Source: Verrucomicrobiota bacterium (GTDB lineage: Bacteria; Verrucomicrobiota; Kiritimatiellia; CAIVKH01). From it: 64,000 nt of DNA. The notes beneath the pieces were generated by a model that saw only the letters and a list, made by a program, of their open reading frames with translations, was not told where the DNA came from and did not search any database. The position numbers were made by a program, and so were the translations under genes. Location of the stretch: assembly GCA_024233345.1 (NCBI GenBank), contig JACKPT010000004.1:167722-231721 (forward strand). Reading direction: 5' to 3'. Of the stretch, positions 1 through 8,078 are shown piece after piece (position 1 is the first letter of the stretch; the number at the start of each line of letters is the position of its first letter).

Positions 1-1
1 G

Positions 2-613
2 CTGCTCCAGAACTATTACGGGGAGGACTTCGAAGTGGTCTCTCTTTTTCGTGGCTATGTGGATGGGCTGAGTGAGGCGGAGCGTGTGTTGATGCAGGAG
101 GTGGTGGCGCGCCGCCTGGTGATGACCGGCTCGATTGTCGATATCCTGTTGTGCGGGGTGCTTCCGGTCGCGGGGGCCGGGCCGATACTGGTGAACCTGC
201 TGAATGCGGAGAGCCGTACATCCCAGGTCACTCGCATGCTGATTCAGGTCCTGCGGCATTATCCCGGGGAGGAGGCCTACCGGGCGGTGGAACGGTTTCT
301 CGATTCAGACCAGGAGGTGGAAGCTTTGCCCGCATTGGCGGCCATGGATTTTGGACGAACCCTGCCCGCCCTGGTCCGTAACCTCAGGAAACCGCATTTT
401 CAGGGTGTCCTGCTCCACTGTCTTTACGACCGTTGCAAGGCGTCGTCGTTGGACCAACTGATCGGGGAGCTCAGGGAATATGCAACCACCTGCGCGGTGA
501 ACTTTGGTTCGGACCTGGAGGCAGTCCTGCGCTCCAAGGAGGGCCGGTACAATCCCTTCACCCCGGAACAGATCACGGCTTTGGTCGATGCGGTGGAAGG
601 TCGCCAGGGCTGA
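2..613 (+). CDS. hypothetical helical protein, 5' end cut by window
   Basis: The reading frame is open from the window's first bases, so the GTG at 35 is probably internal and the true start lies to the left. The visible part is about 203 residues, helical and Leu/Ala/Arg rich. It has repeated helix pairs (for example around ILVNLLNAES, ALPALAAM, LPALVRNL) that look like HEAT/armadillo-type repeats. There are no catalytic motifs and no signal peptide in the visible part. It converges with the TPR membrane protein, with only 18 bases between the stops. I do not recognise the family; a HEAT-repeat tail of a larger protein is the best guess. Confidence 0.6.
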   Translation: MLQNYYGEDFEVVSLFRGYVDGLSEAERVLMQEVVARRLVMTGSIVDILLCGVLPVAGAGPILVNLLNAESRTSQVTRMLIQVLRHYPGEEAYRAVERFLDSDQEVEALPALAAMDFGRTLPALVRNLRKPHFQGVLLHCLYDRCKASSLDQLIGELREYATTCAVNFGSDLEAVLRSKEGRYNPFTPEQITALVDAVEGRQG

Positions 614-631
614 CCGCGGGGATCTAGCCCC

Positions 632-2614
632 TTATGGAACAATCTCCGTAGAGCGGGCCTGGGGTACCGCCTCGATCACCGGCCGGCCGGTCCGGTAGTT
701 TCCGAGGTGGGTTTGGATGGCCCGGAAGAGTTCCTTGTTCCCGGCATCATAGGCCTGTTTTTTGGCCTGTTCGGCGAGTTGTATCGCCTGCTTGAAATTA
801 CCGAGGCTCGCATAGGCGGCGGCCAGTGTATCCAGTGCCCCGGGATCGCCGGGCGGCTGAAAATCCATGTTCAGCTTGGCATAAAACAGGGCGTCCCGGC
901 TGTTGCGCACCCGGGGGTCCGCGCTGGTCGCAAGGAGCCAGGCGAGATTATTCACGGTCGGGGGATCGATGAATGGAGGTCGGACCGCTTTCCGGTAGGC
1001 CGCCACTGCGTCGTCATGGCGGCCTTTCACGTAGTAAAGATTGCCGAGATTGCGATAGGCATGGCTGAATTCCGGCTTGAGCGCAACCGCCTGAAGAAGG
1101 TGGTCTAGGGCTGCCTCCATCTGACCGGTCTGGATCAGAACGAGCGCCAGATTGTTGTGGGCTTCGGCATAACCCGGGTCGGCAACCAGGGCCGCCCGGT
1201 GAAATTCCAGAGCTTCTTCAAGGCGGCCCTGATCCATCCGGATCAACCCGAGGTTGGTGAGGGGTTCGGGCAGGTCATCCTTGATGGTGAGGGCGGCAAT
1301 GTAGTGGACCTCGGCATGGTCCAGCAGGTTCTGATGATAGTAGTCATAGCCGAGATTGTTGTGGGCCATCCAGGCCTGGTCATTTTTTCGGATGGTATCA
1401 AGCCAGAGCGCCTCTGCACTGGTGAAGGCCCGGCTGTGCATGTAGGTCCCCATGGCCAGCAGGGTGAGCAGGCTGACCAGCAGAGCATGGGCGGCGTGGC
1501 GGTTCAGCTTGGCGAGGCCGAGGCTGAGCCCAGCCGCGATCAGCGCGAGCAGGGCGGGCAGGGCGTGATATTGAAAGTGATCGGCGACCCAGGAGTAGCG
1601 CATCGGATAGACGTTAAAAAAACCGAGGGCGGGAAACAGGACCCCGAGATAAATGAGCAGGGCGGCGAGGGGACCGCGCTGCTGATGGCGGATGACAGCC
1701 ACGATGGTTGCACTCAATGCGGTCAGCAGCCCGGCGAGGCTGATCCAGAGCCAGGGATCGGCCAGGTGAATTTCCCAGCGCGGGTAGAAGAACATCAACG
1801 GCGTGGGCAGCACCACTTTCCATGCATAGAAGGCGGCCACCCGGATGGCGAGCAGGAATCGGTCGGGAAGGGAAAGACTCCAGTCCTGTCCGGACGCCCC
1901 GACATGGGTTGCCTCGAGCCATGCGGTGAGCAGACCGAAACCGATGCCGGCGAGAAACATCGGGATCAGGGGGAGACCATCGCGGAGGCGGATGCGCCCT
2001 CGCTTCCAGTAGATCAGTACCAGAATCACCGCCGGCAAGGTACTGGTGACGGTTTTGCTCAGCAGAGCGGCCAGAAAGAGCAGCAGGGCCCCCAGGGCGA
2101 GGGCGTTGCTCCGCCGCTCCGGCTTGCCATCCAGTCCGGCATAGCTGGTCCAGGCTTGCAGGGTGAGCAGGGCAAAGAACAGGGACAGGGTATTCTTGCG
2201 CTCGGTGATCCAGGCTACCGACTCAACACAGACCGGGTGAAGGGCAAACAGCAAGGCCGCGATCCAGGCCCCCCGGACATTCCACCGGCGAAGCAGGCCA
2301 AACAAAAGCAGGACATTGAGGGCGTGAAAAGCAAGGTTGACCAGGTGGTAACCGGAAGGATGCAGTCCCCAGAGCTGGTATTCGATCCAATAACTGGTGA
2401 ATACCATCGGGTAAAATTGCGGGGTCGCAGTGAAGCTCGTCCAGATTTCGCGCAATCCTGCCTCGGTGGCGAGGTGCGGGTTATGGAGAACATAGGCGTC
2501 GTCATCCCAGATGAATCCGGCGGTCCAGACCGGCTGATAGGACAAAAACACTGCGGCCAACAACCCGGCCATGGCAAGCAATGCCCAGGTTCGCTGACGC
2601 TTGAGATCGGTCAT
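632..2614 (-). CDS. TPR-containing multi-spanning membrane protein, TMTC/PMT-like glycosyltransferase
   Basis: Protein of 660 residues. The first ~390 hold about ten hydrophobic segments, beginning with a signal-anchor (LLAMAGLLAAVFLSY). The following loop carries FIWDDDAYV, which resembles the first-loop acidic motif of GT-C mannosyltransferases of the PMT/TMTC class. Residues ~405-540 form three to four TPR repeats (NNLGYDYYHQ, TNLGLIRMDQGRLEEAL, NNLALVLIQTGQMEAAL, RNLGNLYYVKGRHDDAV). This GT-C core plus TPR tail is the TMTC architecture, so transfer of a sugar from a lipid donor to secreted proteins is plausible, but no substrate can be named. The ATG overlaps the stop of the upstream oxidase gene (ATGA at 2611-2614), so it is the last gene of a hemE operon. 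Confidence 0.8.
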   Translation of the reverse strand: MTDLKRQRTWALLAMAGLLAAVFLSYQPVWTAGFIWDDDAYVLHNPHLATEAGLREIWTSFTATPQFYPMVFTSYWIEYQLWGLHPSGYHLVNLAFHALNVLLLFGLLRRWNVRGAWIAALLFALHPVCVESVAWITERKNTLSLFFALLTLQAWTSYAGLDGKPERRSNALALGALLLFLAALLSKTVTSTLPAVILVLIYWKRGRIRLRDGLPLIPMFLAGIGFGLLTAWLEATHVGASGQDWSLSLPDRFLLAIRVAAFYAWKVVLPTPLMFFYPRWEIHLADPWLWISLAGLLTALSATIVAVIRHQQRGPLAALLIYLGVLFPALGFFNVYPMRYSWVADHFQYHALPALLALIAAGLSLGLAKLNRHAAHALLVSLLTLLAMGTYMHSRAFTSAEALWLDTIRKNDQAWMAHNNLGYDYYHQNLLDHAEVHYIAALTIKDDLPEPLTNLGLIRMDQGRLEEALEFHRAALVADPGYAEAHNNLALVLIQTGQMEAALDHLLQAVALKPEFSHAYRNLGNLYYVKGRHDDAVAAYRKAVRPPFIDPPTVNNLAWLLATSADPRVRNSRDALFYAKLNMDFQPPGDPGALDTLAAAYASLGNFKQAIQLAEQAKKQAYDAGNKELFRAIQTHLGNYRTGRPVIEAVPQARSTEIVP

Positions 2615-4038
2615 GGGAGCGCGGTTCCCGTCATCGCTTCCACCGTCTTGATTGCCCCATGGATACAGTCCGGCAGGCCGATGCCCCGGTAGGCGCTTCC
2701 CGCGATATGGAGGCCGGGAACTTCCGCCGCGTAGCGGTCAATGATGTCCACCCGTTCCCGGTGTCCAACATCATATTGGGGGTTGGCATGAAGCCATCGG
2801 GAAATATGATGCCCCATCGGCGGGGCCTCCAGTTTGAACAAATCCTTGAACTCATCGCGAACCAGCTCGAGCAACTCATCGTCAGGCAACTCAGCGTCCG
2901 CCTCATGCCGGTTCCCGCCCACGAAGGCCCGCATCAACACCGTGCCCTCGGGCGCCCGCCCCGCAAATTTGGTCGAGGACCAGGTGCAGGCAATGAGGCG
3001 TCGATTTTCAACCTCGGGAATCAGGACGCCAAAGCCATCGAGTTCAAAGCCCTGAGGGAGGTCGGAGGCTTGATAGGCGAGGCTCGCCGTGGCGGTGCTG
3101 ACGTAGCGGATGTCCTGCAGCATGTCGCACATCGCCCAGTGGGCTGGCTCAAGCACCCTCGCGGCTTCCCATGCCGGCAGGGTCACGACAACATGGGTGG
3201 CGGAAACCGGAATGGCCCGGTGATGGGTTTCCAATTCGACCAGAAACCGTGACTGGGACCGGCGCACGGATTTGGCAAATGTGCTGGTTTTCAAGGTGCC
3301 CTTCAGTTGGGTGACCAGGGCTTCGATGAGCTCCTGCATCCCTCCCTGAAGGGACATGAACATGGCGGGGGGAGCGGAGGCGGGGTTTTTGCCCGCCGAG
3401 CGTTTCTTGGCGGCAGCTTTCATGCCGAGGATCAGGCTCCGGTGCTCACGCTCCAGTTGGATAAAGCTTGGGAAGGTGGACTCCATGCTCATGGTCTTGG
3501 GGTCGCTGACATAGATCCCGCCCATGAGCGGCCCGGCCAGTCGGTCGAGACATTCGTGACCAAACCGCCGTTGGATGAAGGACGCGAGCGATTCATCCTC
3601 CCGCGATTCCCGCCGGGGAATAAACAGGTCTCCCAGCATCCGGAATTTCCCGGCATTGGACAGAATTTGTGACTTTAGAAAGGGACGAATTTTTGTGGGC
3701 ACGGCCAGTCGCAGCCCCCCTGGATACTGAACCAATTTGCCGTGGCGCAGCAGATAGACTTTCTGACTTTCACGGTTCGACGGGATCAGGCGGTCTTCCA
3801 GGCCGAGGTCGCGGCACAATTGCAGGGCCCAGGGTTTGTCGGTGATGAAAGAGTCCGGCCCCCCCTCGATGACAAACCCATTCTCGCGGGTGGTGGTGAC
3901 CTTGCCCCCCAGTCGCGAAGATTGTTCGACAAGGGTATACCGGACGTCCGGACGGGCTTTTTGCAGATAGTAGGCGGTGGCGAGGCCGGTGATGCCGCCG
4001 CCGAGAATCATGACATGGCTGGATGGGCCCAGGGTCAT
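2611..4038 (-). CDS. hemY: HemY-type porphyrinogen oxidase (protoporphyrinogen or coproporphyrinogen III oxidase)
   Basis: FAD-dependent oxidase of 475 residues that aromatises protoporphyrinogen IX or coproporphyrinogen III using oxygen. The N-terminal dinucleotide-binding motif is clear (VMILGGGITGLATAYYL), followed by an acidic-end strand (LVEQSSRLGGK) and the family segment GGPDSFI. The C-terminal FAD-binding motif is present (LHIAGSAYRGIGLPDCI). The frame is open to 4290, but the ATG at 4038 overlaps the hemE stop as ATGA, and residues before it are low-complexity and unlike the family, so 4038 is chosen. Because the neighbouring cluster encodes a ChdC/HemQ-type protein, the substrate may be coproporphyrinogen III (the CgoX role); sequence alone cannot separate the two. 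Confidence 0.9.
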   Translation of the reverse strand: MTLGPSSHVMILGGGITGLATAYYLQKARPDVRYTLVEQSSRLGGKVTTTRENGFVIEGGPDSFITDKPWALQLCRDLGLEDRLIPSNRESQKVYLLRHGKLVQYPGGLRLAVPTKIRPFLKSQILSNAGKFRMLGDLFIPRRESREDESLASFIQRRFGHECLDRLAGPLMGGIYVSDPKTMSMESTFPSFIQLEREHRSLILGMKAAAKKRSAGKNPASAPPAMFMSLQGGMQELIEALVTQLKGTLKTSTFAKSVRRSQSRFLVELETHHRAIPVSATHVVVTLPAWEAARVLEPAHWAMCDMLQDIRYVSTATASLAYQASDLPQGFELDGFGVLIPEVENRRLIACTWSSTKFAGRAPEGTVLMRAFVGGNRHEADAELPDDELLELVRDEFKDLFKLEAPPMGHHISRWLHANPQYDVGHRERVDIIDRYAAEVPGLHIAGSAYRGIGLPDCIHGAIKTVEAMTGTALP

Positions 4039-5066
4039 GGCGTCGGAACCACTCCGTGCTGTTGAACCGTCTCGATCAGGACGCGCACATGGGCCTCCGG
4101 CGTTTGCTTGAGAACTCCGTGACCAAGATTGAAGATGAATCCGGGCCGTTCTCCTACCGCGCGGAGAAGGTTTTGGGCTTCCCGGCGAATGACCTCCGGA
4201 GAGGTCAGGAGAATTGCCGGGTCCAGATTGCCCTGGAGGGCCCGCCCGGCCTGAATCCTGGGAAGGGTTTCTTGAATTGAGCACCGCCAATCGAGGCCAA
4301 TGACGTCTCCTCCCGCTTCCTGCAGCAACGGGATCAGGGCGGGGTTGCCGGTGGCGAAATGAATGACCGGAACCCCGGACAGGGACGCAAAGATGGTTTG
4401 CATATGGGGAAGCACGTAGGCCCGGTAGGCCTCTGGCGAGAGCAAGCCCGCCCAGCTATCAAACAATTGCAGGGCCTGGGCGCCCGCCTGCTGCTGGGCC
4501 TGCAGGTAGGCAATGACCGCGTCGGTCAGCCGGTCCATCAAGGCGTGCCAGGCCCGGGTTTCCTGATACATGAATTGACGGGCAAGGTGATAGTCGCGGG
4601 AGGTGGAGCCTTCGATGGCGTAACAAGCCAGGGTGAATGGTGCGCCGGAAAATCCTATCAACGGCGCTTTTCCCTCCAGCTCCCGGCGGACAAGCCGGAT
4701 AGCCTCGAAGGTCCCCTGGAGTGATTCCTGCACGGGAAGACGGTGTAACTGGTCCACCGCTTCCGGGGTTTGCACCGGGTTGTCGATGACCGGTCCCCGG
4801 CCGGAAACAAAGCGAAGCTTGAGCCCAAGGGTTTCCAGCAGCGGCAGGATGTCGGCGAAAATGATGGCCGCATCCATGCCAAAGGCACGGATCGGTTGCA
4901 GCGTGACTTCGGCAGCCAGCTCCGGGGTGCGGATCATGGTAAGCAGATCATGCTGTGACCGGATCGCCCGGTACTCCGCCATGAACCGTCCAGCCTGTCG
5001 CATCAACCAGATTGGAACCCGGTCCACCGGTTCACACCGGCAGGCTTTCAGGAACCGGTCATGCAT
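4035..5066 (-). CDS. hemE: uroporphyrinogen decarboxylase
   Basis: Cytosolic enzyme of 343 residues, the usual length, that removes four carboxylates from uroporphyrinogen III to give coproporphyrinogen III. The N-terminal signature is textbook: PVWLMRQAGR-like PIWLMRQAGRFMAEYR, with the substrate-binding Arg pair. GFSGAPFTLACYAIEG and the C-terminal FNLGHGVLKQTPEAHV are also family hallmarks. It is the first gene of hemE-hemY-TPR protein, coupled to hemY by ATGA. The 131 bases upstream separate it from the lipocalin gene. Confidence 0.97.
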   Translation of the reverse strand: MHDRFLKACRCEPVDRVPIWLMRQAGRFMAEYRAIRSQHDLLTMIRTPELAAEVTLQPIRAFGMDAAIIFADILPLLETLGLKLRFVSGRGPVIDNPVQTPEAVDQLHRLPVQESLQGTFEAIRLVRRELEGKAPLIGFSGAPFTLACYAIEGSTSRDYHLARQFMYQETRAWHALMDRLTDAVIAYLQAQQQAGAQALQLFDSWAGLLSPEAYRAYVLPHMQTIFASLSGVPVIHFATGNPALIPLLQEAGGDVIGLDWRCSIQETLPRIQAGRALQGNLDPAILLTSPEVIRREAQNLLRAVGERPGFIFNLGHGVLKQTPEAHVRVLIETVQQHGVVPTP

Positions 5067-5197
5067 GGGGCAGACCTCGTTCCATCGGTGGTCTCTGGCT
5101 CGTGTCTGTCATATCGGATACTTATGACAAAACCCTGAGGATCACGCCAATGAAAAGCGCGGTTCTGCATTTTTCGCGCGGGGTAAGAAGGCTCGGG

Positions 5198-5740
5198 TTA
5201 TCGGGATTTGTCGACCCCGGGCGTGTGCTGGACCCGGACAAATTTGGATGTGTCGAATCCCAGTTCTCCCATGGCGGTGGCGATGGCTTGATACTTGGTT
5301 TCCGGCAGGTGGGGGTCGCGGGACATGATCCAGAGGTATTTGTAGTCATCAGTACCCACCGCTGTGGTGCTATAGTCGGGAGCGAGGTCGAGAACCAGGT
5401 AGGGGAACCGCAATGGCCAGAAGAATTGAATGCGCCATTCTGCAAAGGTGTCCTTGTTGTGGACAAATGCCACCGAGGTAAAGGTCTTTTCTTTTCCATC
5501 CAGACTGCCCTGGTTGTAAGTATAGGTGGTTTGGATGCGCCCCTTGTCATCGAGTTCGTAGGTCTCCACCCCGTTGTACACATCCTTTTCAAACGGGGTG
5601 AAGATCCCTCCCTGCACATACCAGTCCCCCATGAAGCGGGGAAGATCGACCTGGGGCACGGTACGGGGTGGGGTTTTCGTTGCGCAGCCGAGGGCAAGGA
5701 TCGCAAGGACAATCAGGAGGACTGGTTGGATGTATTTCAT
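5198..5740 (-). CDS. blc: Blc-like bacterial lipocalin, lipoprotein
   Basis: Outer-membrane lipoprotein of the lipocalin family, 180 residues from the chosen ATG at 5740. That start gives a short type II signal peptide ending in lipobox LALGC with Cys19 as the lipidated residue; the longer frame adds 11 residues ahead of it. The lipocalin GxW motif is present (FMGDWYVQGG, Trp40), followed by YELDDKGRIQTTYTY and PYLVLDLAPDYSTTAVG, and near the end a segment like the third conserved motif (LWIMSRDP). Family members bind lysophospholipids or other hydrophobic ligands; here it lies between two heme gene groups, but a heme role is only a guess. Confidence 0.88.
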   Translation of the reverse strand: MKYIQPVLLIVLAILALGCATKTPPRTVPQVDLPRFMGDWYVQGGIFTPFEKDVYNGVETYELDDKGRIQTTYTYNQGSLDGKEKTFTSVAFVHNKDTFAEWRIQFFWPLRFPYLVLDLAPDYSTTAVGTDDYKYLWIMSRDPHLPETKYQAIATAMGELGFDTSKFVRVQHTPGVDKSR

Positions 5741-5822
5741 GATGAACCATACGCTGGATGGGCCGGTTCGCAAGTTGTGAGCCGATCTCCACGGACGGCA
5801 TTCATTTCAAGCTCTTGACGCG

Positions 5823-5940
5823 CCTTGCCCCGCGAGTGCGGGGCGGCGGCGCTACTACGAACGGGTGGTCGATGTATCACCTGTGGTTGTCGTAGGTCCG
5901 CCCTGCCCGGCCAGGCAGGCCCCGCGCCTGCGGGGCAAGG
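5823..5940. repeat. GC-rich palindromic intergenic repeat (REP/BIME-like)
   Basis: Two arms start and end with the same sequence in opposite orientation: CCTTGCCCCGC at 5823-5833 and GCGGGGCAAGG at 5930-5940. Each arm is itself a hairpin (GCCCCGC-N4-GCGGGGC). An inner CTACTACGA / TCGTAGG pair continues the symmetry, and a third hairpin (CCTGCC..GGCAGG) sits in the right arm. A related single hairpin follows the tRNA-Val gene at 57677. The arrangement resembles RAYT-mobilised REP pairs; no transposase is nearby. Confidence 0.7.
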
Positions 5941-6000
5941 GCCGTTTATCGCAATCGAATATGGGGCAAAACTTGCCGGGAACTGAATGCTACCCCCGGA

Positions 6001-6729
6001 TCACCCTGCTGCGGATTTCTGGTATAGAGCCTTGCCAATAAAAAAGGGTCCGAGGTTGACCAGAAATTCCGAGGTTTGCCGGGTTTTACGCATTGCTTGC
6101 ACCATCGCGGAGAGGGGAAACAATTCGGCTCCGATCAGGCCGATGACGAAATCGTTGTCGTTTTTGTCGAGGCCCCGGCAGTCCAGTCGAATATCCCGGC
6201 CATATCCCCCCGCGGCAAAATTCATGCCGAGGGTGCCGTGCTCGCCGAGGATGGCTTTCTGCTCTTCCGGGGGTAATTTTTCGAATGCCCCGGCCCGGCG
6301 GAGCGGGTACCAGACCGCCCAGGGCCATTCGGGGTTGGTGATGCGTTGCAGGGGGCGGTCGACGAGGATGTTGTCGAGGTCCGCTTCATAGCCGATGGAA
6401 TAGGACCGGCCCAGCATGGTGTATTCCGGTTTGAGCCACAGGTCATTGAACGCGGAGCCCCGCAGAAAAGGCCGCAAGGTATCGATGAAAAATTCCGGAT
6501 GCTCGGAGGCGGTGACCAGACCGATTCCTCTCGGATCGTTCAGGTCGGCATACAAGGTGCAAGGGGCATCCAATTGGGGCAGGGCCTCGATCAGCGGTGC
6601 GGGATCCGGGCATTCGCCAAATGCGAGGAGCTGGATAAACAGCCTCCGGTTGCTGAAAATCGGTTGCCCGGCGGCATCGCGACCCCGTTCACGCAAATCG
6701 GGAACTTCCTGAGCAGGTCTTTGGTTCAT
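6001..6729 (-). CDS. chdC: ChdC/HemQ-type coproheme decarboxylase (chlorite dismutase family)
   Basis: Protein of 242 residues in the chlorite-dismutase-like family. ChdC turns coproheme into heme b with peroxide. Two active-site features fit ChdC: Tyr141 in AVWYPLRRAGAFEKLPPEEQ, aligning with the radical Tyr segment, and His164 in ILGEHGTLG, aligning with the proximal His of the Firmicute REHG motif. The segment GLDKNDNDFVIGLIG then follows, where family members have DYEWGVTLF-like sequence. The ATG at 6729 is chosen because it overlaps the hemL stop as ATGA; 13 extra residues are possible upstream. It would provide the last step of a coproporphyrin-dependent route with the HemE and HemY-type enzymes next door. 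Confidence 0.85.
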   Translation of the reverse strand: MNQRPAQEVPDLRERGRDAAGQPIFSNRRLFIQLLAFGECPDPAPLIEALPQLDAPCTLYADLNDPRGIGLVTASEHPEFFIDTLRPFLRGSAFNDLWLKPEYTMLGRSYSIGYEADLDNILVDRPLQRITNPEWPWAVWYPLRRAGAFEKLPPEEQKAILGEHGTLGMNFAAGGYGRDIRLDCRGLDKNDNDFVIGLIGAELFPLSAMVQAMRKTRQTSEFLVNLGPFFIGKALYQKSAAG

Positions 6730-8024
6730 GAGGGTGTTTCTCCAAGGGCTTGCAGGGCTTGGTCCCAAGCGGTGAGGGTGGTGTCGAGCAGATCGCGGGT
6801 GTGGGCAATGGATAGGAAGCCCACCTCGAACGCGGAGGGCGGGAGATAAATACCGCGCGCCAGCAGTTGGTGAAACAGAGGGGCAAACCGATCGGTTTGA
6901 CTGGCCAGCACATCATCAAAATCCCGAATCGGAGAGGCGGTGAAGAACACTGCGAACAGACTGCCCAGCGTCGGGACTTGCAATGAAACGCCATGGCGTT
7001 CCGCGAGAGCGCGAATGCCCTCGACCAGGTACCGGGTGTTGCTTTCCAACTCCGGATAAGGCTGGTTGGTTTGGAGCCATCGCAACCCGGCCAGACCTGC
7101 CGCGACCGATACCGGGTTCCCGCTCAAGGTTCCGCCCTGGTACACATCGCCCAGCGGAGCGAGGCGTTCCATCACCTCCGCCCGTCCCCCGAGCGCACCG
7201 ACCGGAAGGCCTCCACCGATCACCTTGCCGAGGCAGGTGAGGTCGGGCTTGATGCCAACCACATCCTGGTATCCTCCAAAGGTAAACCGGAAGCCGTTGA
7301 TCACCTCGTCAAAGATCAACAAGGCCCCGATGTTTGAAGTGCGCTCGCGAAGGCCTTCTAGAAATCCCGGTTCGGGAAGGATCAGTCCGGCGTTGGCGGC
7401 GACGGGCTCGACGACGATTGCCGCGAGGTCCGCGGCATGTTCAGCCAGCAGGGCATCCACATCCTCCAGATGATTGTAACGGGCCACCAGGGTGTCGGCG
7501 GTACAGCCTTCCGGTACGCCGGCGGAGGACGCTGCGGCAATGCCCGCGACCCCGCTGCCTGCCTTGACCAGCATGCAGTCCGCGTGACCATGATAGCATC
7601 CGCTGAACTTGAGGATCTTGGCCCGCCCGGTAAAGCCCCGGGCCACCCGGATCCCGGTCATGCAGGCCTCGGTGCCGGAACTCATCATGCGCACCCGCTC
7701 CATCGAGGGAATGGCCTGTTTCAACAATTCTGCCATTTCGATTTCCGCTTCGGTGGTGACGGCATAGCTCGAACCCCGCAGGACCGCCTGTTGTACCGCC
7801 TCGGTCATGGAGGGATGGGCATGCCCGAGGATCAAGGGGCCAAACGACATGCAGTAGTCGATCAGTTTCCGTCCGTCGGTGGTTTCGAGGTAAGGCCCCC
7901 GGGCCCGCTTGGCATAGATGGGGGAGCCGCCCACGGACCGAAAGGCCCGCACCGGACTGTTGACTCCTCCGGGCATGGCCTGTTCAGCCCGGGATTGCAA
8001 GGTGGTTTGGTTTGGATTGATCAT
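6726..8024 (-). CDS. hemL: glutamate-1-semialdehyde 2,1-aminomutase
   Basis: PLP enzyme of 432 residues that converts glutamate-1-semialdehyde into 5-aminolevulinate in the C5 pathway. The N-terminus is typical (MPGGVNSPVRAF). The PLP region includes SSGTEACMTGIRVARG, the strand FDEVINGFR, and the Schiff-base Lys267 in CLGKVIGGGLPVGALGG. It is coupled to chdC downstream by an ATGA overlap, so an early and the last step of heme synthesis share a transcript. 54 bases separate it from the divergent membrane protein gene. Confidence 0.97.
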   Translation of the reverse strand: MINPNQTTLQSRAEQAMPGGVNSPVRAFRSVGGSPIYAKRARGPYLETTDGRKLIDYCMSFGPLILGHAHPSMTEAVQQAVLRGSSYAVTTEAEIEMAELLKQAIPSMERVRMMSSGTEACMTGIRVARGFTGRAKILKFSGCYHGHADCMLVKAGSGVAGIAAASSAGVPEGCTADTLVARYNHLEDVDALLAEHAADLAAIVVEPVAANAGLILPEPGFLEGLRERTSNIGALLIFDEVINGFRFTFGGYQDVVGIKPDLTCLGKVIGGGLPVGALGGRAEVMERLAPLGDVYQGGTLSGNPVSVAAGLAGLRWLQTNQPYPELESNTRYLVEGIRALAERHGVSLQVPTLGSLFAVFFTASPIRDFDDVLASQTDRFAPLFHQLLARGIYLPPSAFEVGFLSIAHTRDLLDTTLTAWDQALQALGETPS

Positions 8025-8078
8025 CCGGAAAACCTACAATGGAGCGGTGAAAAAGCGAAAGCTAATTTGAGGTTGGTG

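Noticed and set aside
1157..2692. 511-residue open frame opposite the TPR membrane protein
   Set aside because: Gln/Gly-rich antisense translation; the minus strand has clear membrane helices and TPRs.
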